Shown here one piece after another: positions 1 through 7,121 of a DNA stretch of 64,000 nucleotides. The translations under genes and the position numbers were made by a program. Location of the stretch: NCBI GenBank assembly GCA_903970165.1, contig CAJCHZ010000047.1, positions 62,001 to 126,000 on the forward strand, written 5' to 3'. The notes beneath the pieces are model-generated. The model ran no database searches. It was not told the origin of the DNA and saw only the letters and a list, made by a program, of their open reading frames with translations. This DNA is from Betaproteobacteria bacterium. GTDB lineage: Bacteria; Acidobacteriota; Terriglobia; Acidiferrales; UBA7541. How positions within the stretch are numbered: position 1 is the stretch's first letter; each line of letters opens with the position of its first letter.

Positions 1-54
1 TACTTCCTAGAATGCGGGGAGCGCGAACCGGGCGTGATGTGGGAGTCGATTTAG
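1..54 (+). CDS. Possible C-terminal tail of a gene cut by the window edge
   Basis: Frame 1 is open from base 1 to a TAG at 52-54 and encodes 17 residues ending in MWESI. It could be the end of a gene lying to the left. The tail does not resemble the end of a CoA-transferase A subunit, which would be the expected neighbour of the next gene. It is too short to identify and may be chance. Confidence 0.25.
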   Translation, partial: YFLECGEREPGVMWESI

Positions 55-64
55 CATTCGATAT

Positions 65-175
65 TTGCATCTCGTTCTGCTTATCGTAGCGATTGGTTTC
101 GCGCCGATGGTGCTCGCAGCGTCCGCACTTGCGCTGTTCGGCGCATTCACCTTGATCGGGAGATTGGCTCAATAG
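65..175 (+). CDS. Possible 36-residue hydrophobic peptide
   Basis: A short frame starting at TTG 65 (or ATG 107) and stopping at TAG 173-175 encodes an almost wholly hydrophobic peptide (for example [20 protein letters not shown]) that could span a membrane once or twice. It ends one base before the ATG of the CoA-transferase gene, so translation could be coupled. No ribosome binding site is evident and the composition may be accidental. Confidence 0.2.
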   Translation: MHLVLLIVAIGFAPMVLAASALALFGAFTLIGRLAQ

Positions 176-176
176 A

Positions 177-845
177 ATGCTAACCGAAGAACAGAAACGC
201 GAACGCATTGCCCGCCGAATCGCTCTGGAACTGCGCGACGGCTACTATGTCAATCTCGGCATTGGCATGCCCACGCTTGTCGCGAATTACGTACCTAAAG
301 GCATGGAGGTCGTTCTGCAATCTGAAAACGGCATGCTCGGCGTCGGGCCTTATCCAACCGAGGCGGAAGTCGATCCCGATTTAATCAACGCGGGCAAAGA
401 AACCGTCACCGAACTTCCCGGCACGTCGTACTTTTCTTCCGCCGATTCGTTTGCCATGATCCGCGGCGGCCACGTGGACCTCACAGTCCTCGGCGCTCTT
501 CAGGTGGACGAGAAGGGCACTCTCGCCAATTGGGCCATTCCCGGCAAAATGCTCAAAGGCATGGGCGGCGCGATGGACCTGGTCGCCGGTGCCAAGCGCG
601 TCTTCATCGCCATGGAGCACGCCACGCGCGACAACAACCCCAAAATTCTGAAAAGGTGCACGCTCCCGCTAACCGGCGTCGAAGTCGTCGATCACATCGT
701 CACCGAACTAGCCTTCATCGACGTCACCCGCGAAGGCCTGGTCCTCCGCGAACTGGCTCCAGACGCCACACTCGAACAAGTCCAATCGCTTACCGAACCA
801 AAGTTGTTGTTGCCACGCGAAGGCCCCAAGCCAATGCCCGTCTGA
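177..845 (+). CDS. scoB: 3-oxoacid CoA-transferase, subunit B
   Basis: A 222-aa protein with the hallmarks of the beta chain of succinyl-CoA:3-oxoacid (or acetate:acetoacetate) CoA-transferase. The N-terminal [13 protein letters not shown] glycine-rich segment lies at residues 28-40. The SENG motif at 49-52 carries the glutamate (E50) that forms the glutamyl-CoA thioester in this family. Length matches the usual 210-225 aa. The enzyme moves CoA between succinate and a 3-oxoacid in ketone-body or short-chain-acid use, and normally works with an A subunit encoded just upstream. Here the visible upstream bases do not look like an A subunit and none follows downstream. AtoA-type specificity is an alternative. 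Confidence 0.9.
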   Translation: MLTEEQKRERIARRIALELRDGYYVNLGIGMPTLVANYVPKGMEVVLQSENGMLGVGPYPTEAEVDPDLINAGKETVTELPGTSYFSSADSFAMIRGGHVDLTVLGALQVDEKGTLANWAIPGKMLKGMGGAMDLVAGAKRVFIAMEHATRDNNPKILKRCTLPLTGVEVVDHIVTELAFIDVTREGLVLRELAPDATLEQVQSLTEPKLLLPREGPKPMPV

Positions 846-1133
846 GCCTGGCCTTCAGAGTGTCCTCTGCGGTCTCTGAGAACACTGTGTAATGCTTTTT
901 CTTCTGGTCGGTGCGAAGCATCATCTGTAGTGCGCTTTGTCTGATGCCGGACTCGAACCACTGAGGCTACGCGGCGCGCTCCACGCCTGCCGCGGACCAG
1001 CACTATTGCGTGCTTCAAGCCACACGACGCGTCAAGTTTTCTACCTACTCCGCCCGCGCCGTCTAAGAAGCCGCCCGTTTTCAATAAGTTCGAGACGGCA
1101 TCCCCCGTGCCTCACATTCTGGACGGGGGGCCG
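846..1133. other. Intergenic stretch without a convincing gene
   Basis: Apart from the repeat at 861-900 it holds a T-arm-like string near 951-960 (reverse strand) that cannot be extended into a tRNA, and the upstream region of the next gene. No terminator with a clear T tract was seen. Confidence 0.5.
861..900 (+). repeat. 40-bp imperfect repeat, copy A
   Basis: The segment shares about 33 of 40 positions with 2693-2732, including an exact TCTCTGAGAA core and a TGTGTAA block. Both copies are in the same orientation, shortly after the stop codon of a plus-strand gene. The function is unknown; it looks like a dispersed intergenic repeat. Confidence 0.55.
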
Positions 1134-2648
1134 ATGACAATTTGTAAATTCTCCGAACCGTGGCGCGCCGTTCGCGCGGCATGCCGCATCGCGACATTAA
1201 CACTCAGTTGCCTCAAACTGTCGGCCCAGGCACCGCCTGGACCCATACTGCCGATCAGTGAGCTGGGAAAAGCCAAGGTAACAGACACTCAACCACCAGC
1301 CACGCAAACAGTGGAAGCTCCCAAGAAGCCAACGCGCAAGCCATGTTCAGGTTCGTGGAGCTCCGACAGAGACCTCGGTTTCATCGAACGCGACGGCATT
1401 CGCGCCACGGTCGTTGCTGGTGGCTGGGGCATTGCTCTACGCTGGGCAGTTGAAGCGCTGAACAAGGAATACAAATGGACAGTGGATTACGAGCAGCCAG
1501 TTTTCAATGGCGCACCGGACCTATGCAGCCTGAACGGGGGGGCCTTGCAACTCGACTTCACGTCGTTCCGCGCAAGTTATTCGGAGACGCGCGAAAGGAT
1601 GGTTTCCTCGGCCGATCAGGAAAGGGTGCTACGCAAGGTCGTGGAGGGTTACAACCACAGCGGCAATCCTGGTAGATTCGCTGTCCGCAAAGAGAGCCGC
1701 GGCCATTACGCAGTGGTGGGCATGTATGTCGCCAGCGACGAAGGAAAGCTGCAAAAGACCACCCGCCTTCTCGGCGCTCGCGTTTCTATCCCTCGACAGC
1801 GACGCAATGTATCCGAAACGGTCCAACTGGTTCTGGCCGAGCTTTTCGGACAAGGAGTGATGGCAGCAAATGGATTCTCAGCGGCGCAGCTTCAGGATGC
1901 CGGAAGGGCATCTAGTCCTCAAAGTGCCCCTGCCTGGAAAGTTCTGCGGAGGAGTTTGCAGAGAGACGGAAACAAAACGGCCTGGACGCTGGTCTGCGGA
2001 AACGAGAAGGGAGGACCTATCCCGGAATGCGCATTTGCTCTGTCGCGCAGCGGAAATCCGGCGGGTCCTCTTTTAACTGAGAAAGCTGAGTCCCTCTCCT
2101 ACAAGAATTCAGAGTATGGAATCTCCTTCCGATATCCGAGAAATTATGTCGTGACGGAAGGGGAAAGACATTGGCCATGCGAACCGCAGCCCGCCAGCAA
2201 AAACGAAGACTCGGACGAAGCTTCTCAACCCTGGCGCGTCACGGTGGCAACCGTCTCTATGCCGAAAGAGGCATATCCAGGGACCGGATTTGGCGAAGCT
2301 TTCCTGGATGTGAGCGTAAACAGCGTGCTAACCGAGGAAACCTGTATACCCGGTTATAGCCAGAGTCTTCGCGGAAGCTCGAAGATAAACAATCTGCGCT
2401 ATGCATGGACTCCTTGGGAGGGCGGTGTGCTGAACCGCGGTAGCGGCTTCAGCCAGAGCGACTATTTCACCTTTGCGAATCAAAAATGCTACCAGATCAC
2501 GCTGTACTGGGATGCCGTGTTTTCGAGCGACGCTGACGGCGCCCCACCCATCCTCCCCGCGGATCTTGTCGACGTAGAACGCCGGCTCGAGTCTATCCTT
2601 TACACCCTGCAGATTCATGCAGTGAGCTCCCCAATAGCGCCAAAATAG
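1134..2648 (+). CDS. Secreted protein of unknown function
   Basis: About 504 aa from ATG 1134, which follows a G-rich possible ribosome binding site; GTG 1107 would add nine residues. The N-terminus is basic then hydrophobic (ATLTLSCLKLSAQAPPGP), consistent with a signal peptide. After a proline/threonine-rich linker, a segment with LNKEYKWTVDYEQP and a VLRKVVEGYN stretch recalls conserved acidobacterial hypothetical proteins, though I cannot name a family. The C-terminal half contains YGISFRYPRNYVV, reminiscent of extracytoplasmic domains in which a strand ends in an aromatic-rich turn. No catalytic motif was recognised. The gene stands alone between the CoA-transferase and a convergent pgsA. 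Confidence 0.75.
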   Translation: MTICKFSEPWRAVRAACRIATLTLSCLKLSAQAPPGPILPISELGKAKVTDTQPPATQTVEAPKKPTRKPCSGSWSSDRDLGFIERDGIRATVVAGGWGIALRWAVEALNKEYKWTVDYEQPVFNGAPDLCSLNGGALQLDFTSFRASYSETRERMVSSADQERVLRKVVEGYNHSGNPGRFAVRKESRGHYAVVGMYVASDEGKLQKTTRLLGARVSIPRQRRNVSETVQLVLAELFGQGVMAANGFSAAQLQDAGRASSPQSAPAWKVLRRSLQRDGNKTAWTLVCGNEKGGPIPECAFALSRSGNPAGPLLTEKAESLSYKNSEYGISFRYPRNYVVTEGERHWPCEPQPASKNEDSDEASQPWRVTVATVSMPKEAYPGTGFGEAFLDVSVNSVLTEETCIPGYSQSLRGSSKINNLRYAWTPWEGGVLNRGSGFSQSDYFTFANQKCYQITLYWDAVFSSDADGAPPILPADLVDVERRLESILYTLQIHAVSSPIAPK

Positions 2649-2692
2649 AGCCTGCCTCTTGCGCGAGCCCTCCGGCAATACGCTCTTGTCTG

Positions 2693-2732
2693 TGTCCTCC
2701 GCGCTCTCTGAGAAGTTTGTGTAACGCTTTTG
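2693..2732 (+). repeat. 40-bp imperfect repeat, copy B
   Basis: Second copy of the element at 861-900, 45 bases after the stop of the secreted protein gene. The seven differences include a three-base block, so the copies have diverged and are not a recent duplication. Confidence 0.55.
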
Positions 2733-2745
2733 TTGCTTCCGGATT

Positions 2746-3303
2746 TTACGAAGAAGGACTGCTGAGGGTCCGTGCGGTTCCAAACGAATAGTGCAACGCC
2801 GAGAAAATACTGAAGAAAGTCACCAGGTACACCAGCACATGCGTGACTCTTTCGAGATGAAAATCCGGATAAGCAGCTCCCAGCACGACTGTAAAAACCA
2901 GAATAATCTGCACAGCGGTCGTCATTTTTCCGAAAATGCTCGGCGGAAAGGGCCGGTAGCCGGAAATCAGCAGAATCACCACAGCTACAATCAGAATTAA
3001 AATGTCGCGGCTGAACACGATAATCGTCAGCCACCACGCAATCTGCTTCTTGAACGCCAGAATGATGAACGAGGAAGAAAGCAGCAGTTTGTCCGCGATG
3101 GGGTCGAGATAAGCTCCAAGAGAAGACCGCTGATTCAGCCTCCGCGCGAGTAGTCCGTCAATGGCATCTGAAAGGCCCGCCACAACCAGCACCAGTAAAG
3201 CCCACTTATACCGCTCATACGAAATCAGAATCAAAAAGAACGGCAGAAAGCCGAGGCGCAGAAGCGTAATTTGATTGGGAACCGTCCAGATGCGGCCTTT
3301 CAC
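2746..3303 (-). CDS. pgsA: CDP-diacylglycerol-glycerol-3-phosphate 3-phosphatidyltransferase
   Basis: This 185-aa integral membrane enzyme makes phosphatidylglycerophosphate, the committed step of phosphatidylglycerol and cardiolipin synthesis. The CDP-alcohol phosphatidyltransferase signature D-G-x2-A-R-x8-G-x3-D-x3-D is complete in the region DAIDGLLARRLN to LGAYLDPIAD (about residues 46-71). Several hydrophobic helices follow, and the length fits the bacterial enzyme. The start is GTG, with the conserved N-terminal WTVPNQITLLR immediately after it. It is the last gene of a leftward group with the small conserved protein and the rhomboid protease. Confidence 0.93.
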   Translation of the reverse strand: MKGRIWTVPNQITLLRLGFLPFFLILISYERYKWALLVLVVAGLSDAIDGLLARRLNQRSSLGAYLDPIADKLLLSSSFIILAFKKQIAWWLTIIVFSRDILILIVAVVILLISGYRPFPPSIFGKMTTAVQIILVFTVVLGAAYPDFHLERVTHVLVYLVTFFSIFSALHYSFGTARTLSSPSS

Positions 3304-3387
3304 GATAATTGAGAATAGCGCAGTTCAGCCAGCCGCTGTTATCAATTGTTGCGCGATTGTTATGCAGTTTTCGAGATACAGGAAGCG

Positions 3388-3696
3388 TTATGCGAATTGC
3401 GCGAGATAGTCGGTCAGCGAACGGCCGATTTTCCGCGCAAAGAGTTCGTTCATCGAAGGAATGGAGCCGGTCGGTTCATCCAGCGAGACGCGCTCCACGC
3501 GATTCATGGGAAAAAACACGGTAGGCAGGCCCACTCGTTCACCATCCGGCTCATTGAGCTGCCTGATGAAATGATCAAACGAGTTCAAATCAATGCCGCG
3601 AATCGTAATCCCCGAAGGATTGATGTCCAGCAGCTCGCCCCATACCTTCTCCTTGGGCGTATGCAAACTTACAACGACAATCGAATGTGGATCCAC
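3388..3696 (-). CDS. Conserved small protein, function unknown
   Basis: A 102-aa soluble protein starting at GTG after an AAGGCGG-like site. It reads as a small beta-rich domain (VVVSLHTPKEKVWGELLDI, ITIRGIDLNSFDHFIRQL) followed by a VFFPMNRVERVSLDE strand and a helical C-terminus (MNELFARKIGRSLTDYL). The layout has a faint Sm-like/PilZ-like feel, but no signature residues justify a name. I believe similar proteins are widespread in Acidobacteriota. It sits between the rhomboid protease and pgsA on the same strand. Confidence 0.75.
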   Translation of the reverse strand: MDPHSIVVVSLHTPKEKVWGELLDINPSGITIRGIDLNSFDHFIRQLNEPDGERVGLPTVFFPMNRVERVSLDEPTGSIPSMNELFARKIGRSLTDYLAQFA

Positions 3697-3767
3697 GGAT
3701 TCCGCCTTGTTCTAAAGCTAGAATAGCGCATTTTTCCAAGCTGACAGCCGGGCGGTTGCGCTTCTTG

Positions 3768-4700
3768 TCACTGCAAAGGGTCGCGGTAATGCACAATCAT
3801 CAGCACGAAGCTCGCAATCACCACCAGCGCCGCCAGCATTCCCATGCCGTAGGCTCTCTTCTTTTCCCCGGCATTCATCGGCTGCCGGTCGGCAAAGATT
3901 TTTCCAAGCAGGAATCCCGAGGCCAATCCGCCGCCGTGCGCATAATTGTCCATGGACATAAATCCCGAAAGTCCCATCACGAACAGGATTATAACCGAGG
4001 TAATCAGTCGGGACCGCAGATCCCGCATGTAGGAGCCGCCGCGCTTCGTGGTGACTGCCAGCATGACCCCCACAAGCCCAAGCAAGGCGCCGCTTGCACC
4101 CAGCGAGAAATGTCCGGACGCCGAACTCAACAGAAACCCAAACGCTCCCGTGACTACATAGATGAAAAGATATCGCGCGGACCCGTACAACTCTTCGATC
4201 GCCGGTCCGAACTGCATCAGCGCCATCATATTAAAGCCGATGTGAATCAGGCCGCCGTGCAGAAACATGGCGGTGACCAATCTCCACCATTCATTCGTCG
4301 CAATCAGATAGGGAATGGGGATGCTCATCCCCAGGCGAATCTGTGATTCGCCCGAGAGTCCCCACAAAATGGCAAGGCCGCCGCCTTTGCCCGCGGCCGT
4401 GAGCGCCATCCAACTGATGCCAAGCATGGCAAAGTTGGCGATCAGGAGCGCCGTCGTTACTGGTGCTTCCTGATCGCCGAAAATGCCGGAGAATTTCTTG
4501 CCCAGAGCCGCAAGGGAGAACCGCAAGTCGGTTTCGCATTCGTGACACTTTGTCGCGTTGATGCCGACCAGCGCTCCGCACGCAGGGCAAATTTGCGGCC
4601 GCGGCCCCTGCTCGCCGCCTCCTCCGCCAAATCCAACCAATCCTCGCAGCGTGCTCTTCCATCGCTCCAATCGCCGCTGCCACTCGTAAGAAAGCGCCAA
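3768..4700 (-). CDS. Rhomboid-family intramembrane serine protease with zinc ribbon
   Basis: This 310-aa membrane protease is expected to cut substrates within the bilayer. A four-cysteine zinc ribbon (CPACG ... CHEC) at about residues 38-58 precedes a six-helix rhomboid core. The core has the HGGLIHIGFNMMAL segment, the GASG motif with nucleophile S203, and the general-base histidine H255 in YAHGGG. A TTG start is chosen because a strong AAGGAGG lies five bases upstream, with no better ATG. The zinc ribbon is a frequent addition in bacterial rhomboids. The substrate is unknown. Confidence 0.9.
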   Translation of the reverse strand: MALSYEWQRRLERWKSTLRGLVGFGGGGGEQGPRPQICPACGALVGINATKCHECETDLRFSLAALGKKFSGIFGDQEAPVTTALLIANFAMLGISWMALTAAGKGGGLAILWGLSGESQIRLGMSIPIPYLIATNEWWRLVTAMFLHGGLIHIGFNMMALMQFGPAIEELYGSARYLFIYVVTGAFGFLLSSASGHFSLGASGALLGLVGVMLAVTTKRGGSYMRDLRSRLITSVIILFVMGLSGFMSMDNYAHGGGLASGFLLGKIFADRQPMNAGEKKRAYGMGMLAALVVIASFVLMIVHYRDPLQ

Positions 4701-4709
4701 TACTCCTCC

Positions 4710-4738
4710 TTGCGACCCGCGTACCGCGTTCCTATAAT
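4710..4738 (+). promoter_or_regulatory. Sigma-70-type promoter
   Basis: TTGCGA at 4710-4715 and a perfect TATAAT at 4733-4738 are separated by exactly 17 bases. The site faces the 91-aa coiled-coil gene that starts 43 bases further on, and lies just upstream of the divergent rhomboid gene. Confidence 0.65.
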
Positions 4739-4780
4739 ACAGAATCCACGCTTTTACCGTGTGGAGCGGAGCACATCGCC

Positions 4781-5056
4781 ATGGACAACTTCGAGGAATT
4801 CGGCCGCCGCATCGATGAGGAGGTTTCGCGCTTGAAAAATATCAATAATTTCGAAGATTTTGGAAGGCGTGTGGACGAAGAGCTCAAGCGCGTGAAAACT
4901 TTCGTGAAGGAAGACGTCGCGCCTGAGACGGAAAAGCGCACCTCGCAGTTTTTGCGGGAAGTTTCGGAGAAAATCGCAGAGGCCGCGGCGTGGATTGAAG
5001 CGCGCAACGCGGCCCGCACCGAAAAGGAATCGCAGAAAACGCCGCCGCAATCCTGA
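4781..5056 (+). CDS. Small charged coiled-coil protein with an internal duplication
   Basis: A 91-aa highly charged, helical protein. The first 35 residues are two copies of one unit, NFEEFGRRIDEEVSRLK then NFEDFGRRVDEELKRVK, with a hydrophobic heptad-like spacing. A further amphipathic helix and a polar tail follow. There is no signal peptide or membrane segment. The good promoter at 4710-4738 and the nearby rlpA gene support real expression. Function unknown; it could be a small scaffolding or stress protein. Confidence 0.7.
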   Translation: MDNFEEFGRRIDEEVSRLKNINNFEDFGRRVDEELKRVKTFVKEDVAPETEKRTSQFLREVSEKIAEAAAWIEARNAARTEKESQKTPPQS

Positions 5057-5077
5057 TTTCCTTATGCGAGCCAGCTT

Positions 5078-5875
5078 GTGACGGATCTCCAGTCCCCGCG
5101 CCGCGCGTGCCTGTTCTTTCTGCTGAACGTTGTCTGCGCGTCGTTACTCGCTGGATGTAGCGCGCGACGCGTTACCGCTCCCTCTCAGCCCTCTCCCACC
5201 CCTGATTCGACCGTCGAGTCCACCAAGCGCGATACCGACGTCTCGCCAGCTCCAGCCCCGGCAAATCCAAAGCCGGCGCCTGTGCCAAAACACGGGAAAA
5301 CGGCGGCGATTCCTCCTCCCGCGGGCTACTCCGAAGAAGGTAACGCGTCGTGGTACGGCGTGCCGTTCAACGGGAGGCGCGCTTCCAACGGCGAAATTTA
5401 TGACATGTACAAATTGACCGCGGCGCATCGCACGCTTCCGTTTGAGACGATGGTGCGCGTGACGAATCTCAACAACGGAAAATCGACGACCGTGCGGATT
5501 ACCGATCGCGGGCCGTTTGTAGAGAATCGCATCATTGATCTTTCGCTGGCAGCGGCGCGCGAGATTGAGTCTGTCGGGCCGGGAGTTGTGCCGGTGCGCG
5601 TGGAAGTTATTACACCGGGAGTCGATCCCACGGCAGGATATTTTACGGTGCAGGTCGGGGCCTTCCGCGATCCGGGAAACGCGCAGAGATTGCGCGACCG
5701 GTTGAATGTTTCCTATTCGCCAATTTTTATTCAGCAGTATGATTCGCCGGATGGGTTGTTTTACCGAGTCCGTGTAGGCAAGGTTTCTGGTGAGGATGCC
5801 GCGCATCAGTTGGGCGAGCAGTTGCGGGCGAGGGAGGGATTTACGCCGTTTGTGGTGCGGTTGGATGAGCCGTAG
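5078..5875 (+). CDS. rlpA: RlpA-like lipoprotein (septal ring lytic transglycosylase family) with SPOR domain
   Basis: A 265-aa lipoprotein that acts on peptidoglycan in the cell envelope. A lipobox (LLAGC, Cys at about residue 26) and a proline-rich linker lead into the double-psi beta-barrel domain. That domain has the family pattern GNASWYG, RRASNGEIYDM, LTAAHRTLPF and ITDRGPF. A C-terminal SPOR domain (YFTVQVGAF onward, about residues 188-262) would bind denuded glycan strands at the septum. The start is GTG. RlpA enzymes cleave naked glycan; whether this homologue is catalytic or only structural cannot be told. Confidence 0.9.
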   Translation: MTDLQSPRRACLFFLLNVVCASLLAGCSARRVTAPSQPSPTPDSTVESTKRDTDVSPAPAPANPKPAPVPKHGKTAAIPPPAGYSEEGNASWYGVPFNGRRASNGEIYDMYKLTAAHRTLPFETMVRVTNLNNGKSTTVRITDRGPFVENRIIDLSLAAAREIESVGPGVVPVRVEVITPGVDPTAGYFTVQVGAFRDPGNAQRLRDRLNVSYSPIFIQQYDSPDGLFYRVRVGKVSGEDAAHQLGEQLRAREGFTPFVVRLDEP

Positions 5876-5902
5876 TAGGGTGCACCGGGTACACGAAGCG
5901 GA

Positions 5903-5916
5903 CGCGCTGAAGCGCG
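5903..5916. repeat. Short GC-rich palindrome (REP-like)
   Basis: CGCGCT and AGCGCG flank GA, inside a string (GACGCGCTGAAGCGCGCCCC) of the type often scattered between genes in Acidobacteriota. It lies between rlpA and the HIT gene and may also weaken read-through, but has no T tract. Confidence 0.4.
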
Positions 5917-5949
5917 CCCCTAGAGTTGCCCGATTGCAGGGAGCTTGCT

Positions 5950-6294
5950 ATGTCTGCTGACTGTTTGTTCTGCAAAATTTCGGCGAAGAAGATTCCCTCG
6001 AAGATTGTTTACGAGGACGAGGATGTTTTTGCGTTTGAAGACATCAGCCCGCAGGCGCCGACGCATATTTTGCTTTGCCCGCGAAAGCATTTTATTTCGC
6101 TCGACCATGCTACGGCTGAGGATCAGGCTGTGATTGGCAAGCTGCAGCTTGTTGCCGCGCAACTCGCGCGTGAACGGAATCTGTTGGATGGGTATCGCAC
6201 GGTTTTCAATAACGGGGCTGGCGCAGGGCAGTCCGTGTTTCATCTCCACCTGCACTTGCTCGGCGGGCGGCCGTTTCGCTGGCCGCCAGGATAG
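5950..6294 (+). CDS. hinT: HIT-family nucleotide-binding hydrolase (HinT-like)
   Basis: A 114-aa protein from ATG 5950, which has AGGGAG eight bases upstream; the frame also extends to TTG 5926. It contains the HinT N-terminal zinc-type half (CLFCKI) and the histidine triad HLHLHLLGGR near the C-terminus. Those histidines hydrolyse purine nucleoside phosphoramidates or acyl-adenylates in the cytoplasm. Size and order of motifs match bacterial HinT. Confidence 0.92.
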   Translation: MSADCLFCKISAKKIPSKIVYEDEDVFAFEDISPQAPTHILLCPRKHFISLDHATAEDQAVIGKLQLVAAQLARERNLLDGYRTVFNNGAGAGQSVFHLHLHLLGGRPFRWPPG

Positions 6295-6378
6295 AGCGCG
6301 AAAACCGTGGCCTCCGTGCAGATTGCGTCCTTGGCAACGTGGGAGAAAAGAGCAAGGGCAGGACGGCCTGTTCTCTAC

Positions 6379-6819
6379 TCAAATCAATTCGATGAATTCG
6401 CGTTGCCCATGTTTTTCGGGCAGCAAAGCGAGAATCGATTGGTCCAGGGTGGCTAGCTTCGCTTTTTTGTGAATCGCGAGCCCCAACAAATAGGCATCCG
6501 TCACTTGCTTATGACCTGACAATCGCGTCGTCAGGGGTTCAATCGTTTCGTGGAACTGCAGATCATCAGGCCAAAAACTATGAGCGCGGTGGCTCAGATT
6601 GGCTTGTAAGGCGGCGACAGCCTGGGTTGGGGAAAGAGCATCCACGGAGAAAGCGGGATTGGAGACGATGCGGACGAATGCAGTCTGGGTCATCGGGCAG
6701 GTGGCCCACCCTGCGCGTGCGTGATTTGAAAACCATTCCTGCGCTCTTTCATAAGCGGGATGAGTCGGCCACGACATGGCAACGAGAACGTTGACGTCGA
6801 GCAGAAAGCGAGCTTTCAC
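6379..6819 (-). CDS. vapC: VapC-type PIN-domain toxin
   Basis: A 146-aa PIN-domain ribonuclease, presumed toxin. Acidic metal-binding positions are visible in FLLDVNVLVAM near the N-terminus, VTDAYLLGLA at about 105-114 and LATLDQSI further on. The second conserved position reads TQTAFVRI, with Gln where many PIN proteins have Glu, as seen in one common VapC branch. The GTG start overlaps the antitoxin stop in a GTGA arrangement, so the pair is translationally coupled. Confidence 0.85.
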   Translation of the reverse strand: MKARFLLDVNVLVAMSWPTHPAYERAQEWFSNHARAGWATCPMTQTAFVRIVSNPAFSVDALSPTQAVAALQANLSHRAHSFWPDDLQFHETIEPLTTRLSGHKQVTDAYLLGLAIHKKAKLATLDQSILALLPEKHGQREFIELI

Positions 6820-7043
6820 TCCAGTTCGTCCCGGAGCTTCGCGATCTTCTCAACGCTTACGGGGGGAGAGTCAGGGGGCAACTCCACAACGTGAAAGCCG
6901 TTGACGATGCGGGTGCGCAACGGTGCGTGAAGCCCCCGGCGCACCAGGTCTGATACGGCTTTGCCGATGGGAACCTTTCGGCTCTTGGCGTATGCCTTAA
7001 CTTCCTTCGCGACATCATCATCCAGCGAAAGTGTGGTCCTCAT
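6816..7043 (-). CDS. vapB: VapB-type ribbon-helix-helix antitoxin
   Basis: A 75-aa protein from ATG 7043 (MRTTLSLDDDVAKEVK). The frame extends eight codons further, but the strand-helix-helix pattern TTLSLDDDVAKEVKAYAKSR...AVSDLVRRGL fits this start. The N-terminal half would bind the operator as a dimer and the C-terminal tail (VEKIAKLRDELE) would neutralise the PIN toxin encoded immediately downstream. Autoregulation is expected for the family. Confidence 0.82.
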   Translation of the reverse strand: MRTTLSLDDDVAKEVKAYAKSRKVPIGKAVSDLVRRGLHAPLRTRIVNGFHVVELPPDSPPVSVEKIAKLRDELE

Positions 7044-7121
7044 GGAAAAATGATGACAGGGATTCATTTTGATGTCAATTGTGAGGTTAAGGCATCAAGT
7101 TGCGGCCTTGATGTTCCTTCG

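Noticed and set aside
945..1020. tRNA-like T-arm string on the minus strand (GGTTCGAGTCCGGCA)
   Set aside because: The T-stem has at least two mismatches and no matching 5' acceptor arm, D-arm or anticodon arm could be laid out; it is at most a decayed remnant.
3687..4346. 219-codon plus-strand frame opposite the rhomboid gene
   Set aside because: The product is His/Arg/Gln-rich and shadowed by a protein with intact catalytic motifs.
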